Below are positions 8,105-14,825 of a stretch of 64,000 nt of DNA, piece by piece (the first letter of the stretch is position 1; each line of letters opens with the position of its first letter). The stretch comes from Oscillospiraceae bacterium. Its GTDB lineage: Bacteria > Bacillota > Clostridia > Oscillospirales > Acutalibacteraceae. Where the stretch lies: contig JAISUW010000066.1 of NCBI GenBank assembly GCA_031271865.1, positions 18,080 to 82,079 on the forward strand, read 5' to 3'. The translations under genes were made by a program, and so were the position numbers. The notes beneath the pieces were generated by a model. It was not told where the DNA came from. It did not search any database and worked only from the letters and a program-made list of their open reading frames with translations.

Positions 8105-10837
8105 TCAAACAGTACTGCGCCTTACCTCCGCCAAGCCATACTTCACCTTTACCCGATCCAGTTTCTCCATCATTGGCATAGCGGCAACGGCCAAGAAAAC
8201 CACTGTCGCTAAGGCATGAACCAAGTCGAATGGGATACCCTGTAAATAGGCGGACAGGATAATCGGCCATGTGGGTTGCGGGTTATACATAAGCACAGAA
8301 GCGGGGTTCATAATGCCTCCGTATAGGACGAAAGCCGCCAAGCCGCCGTAAAGGCAGAGCGAAAGCCTCGAGCGAAGCAACCAGCCTCTTTTGAACAACA
8401 CTCCCGCCAAGAAACCTATGATGCCCATGGTAAACATCTGCCAAGGCATCCAAGGTCCCTGCCCGAAGAACATATTGCTTACGAAAGCGGTCACAGCCCC
8501 CACGAGGAAGCCCGCCTCGCCGCCGAAGGCTACGCCGGCGATTATGACTACAGCCAGCACGGGCTTGAACTGCGGGAGCATAAAGAAAGCAGCCCGCCCC
8601 GCCACACCTACCGCACAAAGGACAGCCAGCGTAACAAGCTCACGCGCTTGCGGACGCCGACCCTCAAAGATAAACGCAAAGGGAAGCATGGCTTCGAACA
8701 AAACCAATAATGCTATAAAATAGAACTTTCGGTCGCCGAACAAATAGATACCGATGAAAATGGTTATCGGAATGGCAAACAGAATCATTGCTGCGGCTGC
8801 AATGGTGCGCTTGGAGAGTTTGCGGTCGCAGAGAGGCGTTTGGAGCAGATATGTTTGCGGTGCTGCGCGCTTCCATGTCAGAGCCAGCACCGACACGACA
8901 GCTTCCGCCGCAAAGAAAAACAGCAGCAGCACATATTTCCATCCCTGCCCCTGTGCCGCACGCACAGCCTCCGAACCGCCGCCGATAAACGCAAAGATGT
9001 CTTTGCCGTACAGAACAGTATACAGCACCGTCAGCAGAAAAGCCGACCCGGTGCCACACAAAGCAGCGATGCGCTTGGTTGACAGCTTCTGTTTTATCGG
9101 TTTCGGCAAAATAGGGGGCATATCTTCCAAGCTATAACCGCCGGAATCCGGCGGGAGTTCAGGCTGCGGCGGGACAGTGCCTCCGAATGCTTCAATGATG
9201 TCGCTTGCTGTGATGGCCTCCGGGAGGATGTGCCGCGCCATGCGGTTCGCTGCGGAAGTGTAGAAACTGTTGCCGGAAAAGAAGTCTCGAGGCGTGCTCT
9301 GTGTCACAATGCCGCCGTCAAAGAAAAGCGCACAGCGGTCAGCGTACGCCGCGCAAAACTCGATGTCATGCGACACCATAATCACAGCCGCTCCTGCGGC
9401 GGTCAGGCAGCGCAGAATTGCAGCAAAGGTATGCTTATAGTCCGCATCCAGACCTTTGGTAGGCTCGTCGAGCAGAAGAATGCGCGGCTCCAATAGTAGG
9501 ACTTTGGCTAATGCCGCCCGCTGCTGCTCGCCGCCGGAGAGGTCATAGGGATGGCACTCCAACAGCGCTTGCAATCTGCAAAGCTTTGTAATATCCGCGA
9601 GCTTTTTGTTCTGCTCTTCCTTGGTTAGCCGCATCTCCCGCAAGACTTCGAGCAAATCCTCGCGGACGGTCTTTGCTGCAAAAAGCGTCTGCGGGTTCTG
9701 CGGCAGCATGGCTAGAAAACGGTGAAACCGCTCCCTCTGCGGAATCGATTCTATATCCTGCCCGTCCAATAAAACCCGGCCGCTCAGCGGCCGCAGTAAG
9801 CCCGAAATCAGGGAAAGCGCCGTTGTCTTGCCTGTGCCGTTGCCGCCTAAGATACACGTCAGCTCCCCGGCATGCGCTTGGAAGGTCAGGTCTTTCACAA
9901 CCTCAGATCCGTCTTTCCCGTACCTGAAGTACACCTCTTGCAATTCGACTGCGGGTACGCCTTCCGGCTGTGCCTTACCTTCGGGAACGGTTGGCTGTTC
10001 CTTTTGCATTGTCAACTGATTCAACCATTCCCGCCCGTCACGGACGGTGACGGGGCATGGCTTATCACTCTCAACTGCTGCCCAGACGCGCATCGGGACG
10101 GGCATAGCGTCAAACATGCTGTGTTCCTCCCGCCGGAGGGTGTCGGCAACATCGCAAGGCGTTCCGTCGGCGCAGACATGCCCTTCCTCCATCACAATCA
10201 CACGGTCTGCCAAGGGGAATGCCTCCTCCAAGCGGTGTTCCGTCAGGAGGACGGTCATACCTAACTCGCGGTTGATTTTGCCGACAGCCGCCAAGAAATC
10301 GGAGGCGGCTATCGGATCCAATTGCGCCGTCGGTTCGTCAAGGATCAGCAGGGAAGGCTGGAGTGCCATAACAGAGGCCAGCGATAAGAGCTGTTTCTGT
10401 CCGCCGGACAGTTCCGAGACATTCTTATAGAACCAGTCTTGGATGCCGAAAAAAGAGGCCATCTCCGCCACGCGCAGACGGATGGTCGGTGTATCAAAGC
10501 CCAAAGACTCCAATCCGAACGCCAGCTCATGCCAGACCTTATCCGTTACTGTCTGGTTCTCCGGATTCTGGAGGACAAAGCCGATGGCAGCGGCTGCCTT
10601 TCGGGGGGAATAGGCGGAGAGTTCCTTGCCGTCTATGATAACCGTACCCATTTTGCTGCCATGCGGGGCAAGGGCGGGCTTGAGCTGCCGCAGAAGGGTG
10701 GTCTTGCCGCAGCCGGACGGCCCGCAAAGCACCGCAAACGCACCTGTCGGTACGGTTAGGTTAATACCGTCCAGCGCAGGCTTCTCCCGCCCGGGATAGG
10801 TGAATGTCAGGTTTTGGATTTCGATTGCAATCGCCAT
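8105..10837 (-). CDS. Energy-coupling factor transporter: EcfA-EcfA' ATPases fused to a membrane S-like component
   Basis: A 910-residue fusion. The first ATPase (about 1-250) has Walker A GPSGCGKTT at 39, signature ELSGGQKQ and Walker B LLILDEP. The second (about 295-530) has GGNGTGKTT at 331, LSGGEQQRAALAKVL and LLLDEP. From about 590 the protein is hydrophobic with many helices; the last 220 residues resemble ECF substrate-specific (S) components, with a pattern such as GVAGRAAFFMLPQFKP and FGGEAGFLVGAVTAFVSN. It overlaps ecfT by 31 bp and follows the DUF4430 lipoprotein, so the operon encodes a whole group I-like ECF importer. The upstream leader suggests cobalamin as substrate. Fusion of both ATPases is known; adding the S part is less usual. 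Confidence 0.9.
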   Translation of the reverse strand: MAIAIEIQNLTFTYPGREKPALDGINLTVPTGAFAVLCGPSGCGKTTLLRQLKPALAPHGSKMGTVIIDGKELSAYSPRKAAAAIGFVLQNPENQTVTDKVWHELAFGLESLGFDTPTIRLRVAEMASFFGIQDWFYKNVSELSGGQKQLLSLASVMALQPSLLILDEPTAQLDPIAASDFLAAVGKINRELGMTVLLTEHRLEEAFPLADRVIVMEEGHVCADGTPCDVADTLRREEHSMFDAMPVPMRVWAAVESDKPCPVTVRDGREWLNQLTMQKEQPTVPEGKAQPEGVPAVELQEVYFRYGKDGSEVVKDLTFQAHAGELTCILGGNGTGKTTALSLISGLLRPLSGRVLLDGQDIESIPQRERFHRFLAMLPQNPQTLFAAKTVREDLLEVLREMRLTKEEQNKKLADITKLCRLQALLECHPYDLSGGEQQRAALAKVLLLEPRILLLDEPTKGLDADYKHTFAAILRCLTAAGAAVIMVSHDIEFCAAYADRCALFFDGGIVTQSTPRDFFSGNSFYTSAANRMARHILPEAITASDIIEAFGGTVPPQPELPPDSGGYSLEDMPPILPKPIKQKLSTKRIAALCGTGSAFLLTVLYTVLYGKDIFAFIGGGSEAVRAAQGQGWKYVLLLFFFAAEAVVSVLALTWKRAAPQTYLLQTPLCDRKLSKRTIAAAAMILFAIPITIFIGIYLFGDRKFYFIALLVLFEAMLPFAFIFEGRRPQARELVTLAVLCAVGVAGRAAFFMLPQFKPVLAVVIIAGVAFGGEAGFLVGAVTAFVSNMFFGQGPWMPWQMFTMGIIGFLAGVLFKRGWLLRSRLSLCLYGGLAAFVLYGGIMNPASVLMYNPQPTWPIILSAYLQGIPFDLVHALATVVFLAVAAMPMMEKLDRVKVKYGLAEVRRSTV

Positions 10838-11703
10838 TTTATACTCTCTCTCCTATTTAGGAACAAAGGAAAGGCACACATCGCCGCATAAAAAACATAT
10901 AAGACCGGTTGCCATACACTTATAAGCAGGGGCGGCAGCAAAGGGTAGTAGCTGAAACGCAACTGCTTGCATACAATCCCCGCAAACAGAACCGCCGCGC
11001 TGCACAGAATAAAGAGAAGCGCGCAACGGTCCCGCTTTCGGAAGCGATAAACAGAAAACGCCGTCCGCCCCGGCAGACCGTAGCCCCGCGCTTTCATGCT
11101 GTCGGCTGTATCCATGGCGTTTTCCAACGCCCAAGTGATAAGTATGGATAGGATTCGAATACCGTGACGGGCTCGTTGGAGGAAGGTGCCGCTCGAAACA
11201 TCGCGGCCAATGCAGCGCTGCGCATCGGCGATATTTTTCAGCTGCGCACCGAAACGCGGCACCATCCGCAATGCCATAGAGAGCAGCAGGGAGAGCGCCG
11301 GTAGGATACGCCCGAAAAGATATACAAGCTTATCCGATGTCATGACAGCGTTGAAGCAACTGAACCAGGCAATCACAGTCACAAGCAGAAATGCCGTGGA
11401 TAAACCATAGAGGATGCTCTCCAGTGTCAGCGGGTTGCCGCTCGGCAAGTATGTGAGAATCGTTACGCCCTGATGAGTGAAAGCAGCGTTGACCAAGACG
11501 GTTATGACCAACAGCGGCAGCATATACAGCACATTGCGGCGCAGCGCTTTCTTCCCGCCGAGATGCAGCGCATACATTACAGCACACGCCAAGGATATGC
11601 CTTGGCACACCGGATGAATCAAAACCATAGCACAGCCGATGGTCAACACAAAGTATCCCATTGTGACAACGGGATGGTAGGTGCCGAAAGCATCTCTTGT
11701 CAT
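10807..11703 (-). CDS. ecfT: ECF transporter transmembrane scaffold EcfT
   Basis: A 298-residue membrane protein with the EcfT layout: N-terminal helices, a long cytoplasmic coupling segment containing the paired Ala-Arg-Gly motifs (here RARHGIRI and MKARGYGLPGRTAF) and C-terminal helices. It joins the two ATPases to the S component. The start at 11703 follows GGAGGAG; an in-frame start at 11736 lacks a ribosome binding site. It lies 39 bp after the DUF4430 gene and overlaps the ATPase fusion gene, showing translational coupling. Confidence 0.9.
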   Translation of the reverse strand: MTRDAFGTYHPVVTMGYFVLTIGCAMVLIHPVCQGISLACAVMYALHLGGKKALRRNVLYMLPLLVITVLVNAAFTHQGVTILTYLPSGNPLTLESILYGLSTAFLLVTVIAWFSCFNAVMTSDKLVYLFGRILPALSLLLSMALRMVPRFGAQLKNIADAQRCIGRDVSSGTFLQRARHGIRILSILITWALENAMDTADSMKARGYGLPGRTAFSVYRFRKRDRCALLFILCSAAVLFAGIVCKQLRFSYYPLLPPLLISVWQPVLYVFYAAMCAFPLFLNRRESIKWRLQSKSKT

Positions 11704-11742
11704 GGCCTTGCTCCTCCATTGCCGGCTCCTCTGCAAGCCGGT

Positions 11743-12189
11743 TTAGGCGTCCAATGTATACACAAAGGAATACACTTTCCCGGCTTGTATGTCGGTCACA
11801 TCCACGCCGGTAGAGGCATATTCGCCGTCAATGAAAAACGCCCAGTAGGCTTTATCCAGTTCGTAATCCGCACGCAGACCGTTTACGCTTTTTACCATCA
11901 GACCGAAAGCTTGCTGCTCCCCATCAATAAGGCCTGCTTCTATAAGGGCGGCTCCTACGGTTTTTTCATCCGTATTTACAAGGTACGCCGTAATCAAACC
12001 GTCCTTATCCGTGACGGTGAAAGAAAACCGCAAAGCACCCTCACCGACCGGCTGTGGGGCATCCGTCCCGCCGGTAATCGTTGTGCTTGCCGGGATGGTT
12101 TCAGTTCCGTTTGTCCCGCAAGCGGCGCAGCTGAACAGCAAAACAATTGCCAATACGGCGGTAATGTGCACTGCATTCTTGTGTTTCAT
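11743..12189 (-). CDS. DUF4430-domain lipoprotein (cobalamin-binding candidate)
   Basis: A 148-residue lipoprotein. The N-terminus MKHKNAVHITAVLAIVLLFSC is a lipoprotein signal with candidate lipidation cysteines in LFSC or CAAC. The mature part is a single DUF4430 domain (TVGAALIEAGL, YWAFFIDGEYASTGVD), the fold seen in the C-terminal domain of transcobalamin/intrinsic factor. The ATG at 12189 is preceded by AAAGGGA. As first gene of an operon with a complete ECF transporter it would capture the vitamin outside the membrane and pass it to the S component. Cobalamin as ligand is inferred from the domain and the riboswitch-like leader. Confidence 0.85.
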   Translation of the reverse strand: MKHKNAVHITAVLAIVLLFSCAACGTNGTETIPASTTITGGTDAPQPVGEGALRFSFTVTDKDGLITAYLVNTDEKTVGAALIEAGLIDGEQQAFGLMVKSVNGLRADYELDKAYWAFFIDGEYASTGVDVTDIQAGKVYSFVYTLDA

Positions 12190-12435
12190 GGCTTTAAATC
12201 CCTTTCGGCAGAAAATAAAAAGACTTGCGCACCGATTCCGGCGGCAAGGCAAACCTATCCATATACCCACGCACCTCATTGAGGCACTGCGCATATGCAC
12301 ACGTTTCTCTTACTACAAGAAAACGGCTTTTCGGCAGCGGCTGCTTTTCCGGGTATACGGTAGGCAGTAAGTCTCCCCCGGGCTTGCACCGGGTTTTCGC
12401 AGGGCGGCAACACAATCGTGTACCTGCCCGCCGCT
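12190..12435 (-). promoter_or_regulatory. Structured leader resembling a cobalamin riboswitch
   Basis: The transcript from the promoter at 12442-12470 has a leader of about 245 nt. Read 5' to 3' on the minus strand it shows AGGTACACG, then GAAAACCCGGTGCAAGCCCGG (interrupted: GAAAA, CCCGGTGCAAG, CCCGG), which matches the GGGAAnnCCGGTGnnAnnCCGG part of the cobalamin aptamer. Next comes AGCAGCCGCTGCCGAAA, resembling the AGCnGCCACTGnnGAAA segment, and a degenerate B12-box-like GATAGG...TTGCC. CCTACC-TATACCC pairs with GGGTATA-GG-TAGG over a long range. Downstream genes are a DUF4430/ECF importer. Several consensus positions differ, so this may be a divergent class. Confidence 0.6.
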
Positions 12436-12441
12436 TTGTTT

Positions 12442-12470
12442 ATTTTAGCACATTTCGCATAGAATTGCAA
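12442..12470 (-). promoter_or_regulatory. Promoter of the ECF/DUF4430 operon
   Basis: Minus strand TTGCAA (12465-12470), 17-bp spacer ending TGC, then TAAAAT (12442-12447). Confidence 0.65.
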
Positions 12471-12524
12471 GGGGCAGAAGGACAATCTTCTCATTTTTTA
12501 ACAGGGAGTAAATCCCATTTCTGC

Positions 12525-12553
12525 TTGACAACCTGTCCGGAAGTTGCTATAAT
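12525..12553 (+). promoter_or_regulatory. Promoter of the ATP-grasp gene
   Basis: TTGACA (12525-12530), a 17-bp spacer ending in TGC, then TATAAT (12548-12553). This is a near-perfect sigma-A promoter with extended -10, 44 bp before the start codon. Confidence 0.85.
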
Positions 12554-12596
12554 ATGAATATAACGATGCTTTATCCTATAGAATTTGGAGTTACTT

Positions 12597-13625
12597 ATGA
12601 ATTTCATGTACATTCTCCGCCGTGCGGCGAAAATGGACTGGAAGAAGATGGCATCTACTGCAAAGACAATCGCCAAACAGACCTATCGGCCTTTCACAGC
12701 CGTATTCACCGATATTGTGCGCTGCGGCGTACGGTACGGCGCGGGGTACATGGATTACCAAGTGTTTCGCCTGTGGGAGTGCAACGAGGCACAGCGGGCA
12801 ACCTATCTCACGCGCACAAAGAACCAAGAATTCTGCCGACAGCTCAATGACCCCGAACGCTCCAAGGCGGTTGAGAATAAGGTAAGCTTCTGCCGCCTGT
12901 ATGGCCGTTTCCTCGGGCGGGAGTGGCTGGATGCCTCCACCGCATCCGAAGAGGAAAAAATGCGGTGGTTCCGCCACCATCCGGTGTTCTTTGCCAAAGA
13001 CCCGGACGGCATCTGCGGCAAAGAAGTTCAGAAAGCGGACTGCACCGCGCTTTCCGCTGCGGAGTATCCTGCTTTTGCGGCAAGACTTATCTCGGATGGG
13101 TTAACGCTCTGGGAGGAGGCCATCGTGCAGTCGCCGGAGATGGCCGCCTTGGCTCCGGATTCCGTGAACACCGTGCGCGTCATGACGCTCATTGACGGCA
13201 AAGGGGAGGTACACCTCCTCGGCGCCTTCCTGCGCATGGGGGTCGGTGCCGCAGTAGATAACTTGGATTACGGCGGCTGCGCGGCAAAGGTGTCGCTCGA
13301 CACCGGCAAGATAGACTTTCCCGCACAGGACAAGACCGGTGCCACCTTTGCATTTCACCCGAAGAGCGGCACAAACATCCAAGGCTTTCAGGTGCCGCAA
13401 TGGGAGGCTGTTATGTCCATGGTGCGGCAGGCAGCACAGATTGAGCCTACCGTGCGCTATCTGGGATGGGATGCGGCAATCACCGAGCGCGGACCCCTTC
13501 TCATTGAAGCCAACACCATTCCTTCCAACCACCTTTGCCAATTGCCCGCGCAATCCCCCAAACATGAGGGCATCCTGCCCTTCATACAGTCTATACTCGC
13601 AAACGGCAGCGAAACGGAGGACTAA
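12597..13625 (+). CDS. Sugar-transfer-associated ATP-grasp family protein
   Basis: A 342-residue member of the ATP-grasp family found near glycosyltransferase and polysaccharide genes (ATPgrasp_ST). Visible blocks are PVFFAKDPDGICGKEVQ, LTLWEEAIVQ, the strand SVNTVRVMTLI, GAFLRMGVG, LDYGGCAAKVSLDTG, GWDAAITERGPLLIEANTIPS and the closing metal-binding ANTIPSN segment. The ATG at 12597 follows TTTGGAG; the TTG at 12585 lies inside that ribosome binding site. Family members probably ligate an amino acid or carboxylate to a sugar or lipid carrier, but the reaction is unproven. A 32-aa membrane peptide gene follows 5 bp after the stop. Confidence 0.85.
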   Translation: MNFMYILRRAAKMDWKKMASTAKTIAKQTYRPFTAVFTDIVRCGVRYGAGYMDYQVFRLWECNEAQRATYLTRTKNQEFCRQLNDPERSKAVENKVSFCRLYGRFLGREWLDASTASEEEKMRWFRHHPVFFAKDPDGICGKEVQKADCTALSAAEYPAFAARLISDGLTLWEEAIVQSPEMAALAPDSVNTVRVMTLIDGKGEVHLLGAFLRMGVGAAVDNLDYGGCAAKVSLDTGKIDFPAQDKTGATFAFHPKSGTNIQGFQVPQWEAVMSMVRQAAQIEPTVRYLGWDAAITERGPLLIEANTIPSNHLCQLPAQSPKHEGILPFIQSILANGSETED

Positions 13626-13630
13626 AACAT

Positions 13631-13729
13631 ATGGAGCGTTCCAAACGAATTCGAATCATCGCACTGCTCATGGCAGGGTTGATGGTGCTGGGCATCTTCG
13701 CAATGGTGATTCCGGCCCTTATACGGTAG
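13631..13729 (+). CDS. 32-aa single-pass membrane peptide
   Basis: A short ORF coding MERSKRIRIIALLMAGLM followed by VLGIFAMVIPALIR. A basic N-terminus (three Arg, one Lys) precedes one hydrophobic helix of about 22 residues, so it should insert with the N-terminus inside. CGGAGGA lies 10 bases before the ATG. It sits 5 bp after the ATP-grasp stop and is likely cotranscribed. Its architecture resembles DUF4044/Prli42-type membrane peptides of Firmicutes, but sequence similarity is too weak to claim membership. Confidence 0.6.
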   Translation: MERSKRIRIIALLMAGLMVLGIFAMVIPALIR

Positions 13730-13782
13730 AACATTTCAACTTGCTAAAATGTGTACGGATTGGAAAAAATGACGAAAAAGCC

Positions 13783-13811
13783 TTGCCTTTTTCGCCCGTT
13801 TATGGTATACT
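13783..13811 (+). promoter_or_regulatory. Promoter for the hypothetical gene at 13869
   Basis: TTGCCT (13783-13788), 17-bp spacer, TATACT (13806-13811), about 58 bp before the start codon. Confidence 0.65.
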
Positions 13812-13868
13812 ATTTATATTATATATCAACTGGGATTGCCCCCTTCGGCAAACAAAGGAGAACACTTT

Positions 13869-14768
13869 ATGATGGATGCGGCCAGGGCACTTGAGGTCAT
13901 AGTAAAAGCTATGCTGCCCAATTTGCAGGAGTGCGGATTCACGGCAACCGATGCGCCGGATGAACTGACAGTAGATGCAACAGCTTGTTTCCGCAATGAG
14001 AGCGGCTTATTGCGCCTTGATTTGTACGAAAGCAAAGCGGAATTGCGCTGGGCGGATAAAGATGAGGAACCGATTGATGCGGATTACTCCCGGATTTCGC
14101 TCTCTTTATTGGAATTGGCCGATGCTGACGAGCGTTCGGTGAAGTACATCGGCGAGGACTTTGCGGAAGACATCCTGAAGAAATTCGGCTCCCCGCGCAA
14201 GCGCACGGCAGCCGGGGCAGCCGGTACGGCGCAGGCGAAAAAGCTGCCCAAAAGCGTCAGCAAAACAGCCATAAAAAATGGCGACGCATACTATGATGCC
14301 GTCAGCTTCGGCAACTCTTTTACCGGTATTTATCCGGAATTGCGCGCGCAATACAAAGCCGACTATGAGAAGTACGGCGAGTTCCTCGCTGAAGACTTCT
14401 TCCTGAACTACGGCAACGCCGTTGTCCTCCAAACGCTGCGCAGTCACTCCGACGCCGCCATGCACAAACTCTTCAACCTCCTCAATGAGGTCTATGAGAA
14501 CGCTACCAACGAAGTGCAGTCCCTCATCGCCGTTACGATCTTGGGGCAGGAAGGCATCAACGAACGGATTCTCGCCGATGCCGTCGATTATATGTCTGCC
14601 GACTTAGCGCCGATTGTCATCAATGTCCATAAATTCTTTGGTACTTCCGCCGGCAGGAAGGCTCTCGAGAAGCTGAAAAATCCCCCGCTCTATAAGCCAA
14701 AGAAGCAGAAACGCTCCGGCGGGTTTATGAACAGCTTGATGAATGCACAGCAGCAACAGCAGCGCTAA
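13869..14768 (+). CDS. Hypothetical cytoplasmic protein
   Basis: A 299-residue soluble protein that I do not recognise. The start is the ATGATG at 13869, after AAAGGAG. The N-terminal third (MMDAARALEVIVKAMLPNLQ to about 105) alternates acidic strands and helices; a low-complexity Ala/Lys/Arg hinge follows (about 105-135). The C-terminal half is helical with YPELRAQYKADYEKYGEFLAED, a potential coiled region, and a stretch ADLAPIVINVHKFFGTSAGRKALEKL. It ends in KKQKRSGGFMNSLMNAQ followed by a poly-Gln tail. It lies 57 bp upstream of gyrB and may be cotranscribed. No signal peptide or membrane helix is present. Confidence 0.75.
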   Translation: MMDAARALEVIVKAMLPNLQECGFTATDAPDELTVDATACFRNESGLLRLDLYESKAELRWADKDEEPIDADYSRISLSLLELADADERSVKYIGEDFAEDILKKFGSPRKRTAAGAAGTAQAKKLPKSVSKTAIKNGDAYYDAVSFGNSFTGIYPELRAQYKADYEKYGEFLAEDFFLNYGNAVVLQTLRSHSDAAMHKLFNLLNEVYENATNEVQSLIAVTILGQEGINERILADAVDYMSADLAPIVINVHKFFGTSAGRKALEKLKNPPLYKPKKQKRSGGFMNSLMNAQQQQQR

Positions 14769-14825
14769 GTGTAACTGCCTTATGAATACCGGATTTTCGC
14801 AAACACCTCAGCAAGGAGAGCATCC

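Noticed and set aside
12225..12557. Plus-strand ORF of 110 codons opposite the riboswitch-like leader
   Set aside because: No ribosome binding site, overlaps the promoter of the ATP-grasp gene and the structured leader on the other strand.
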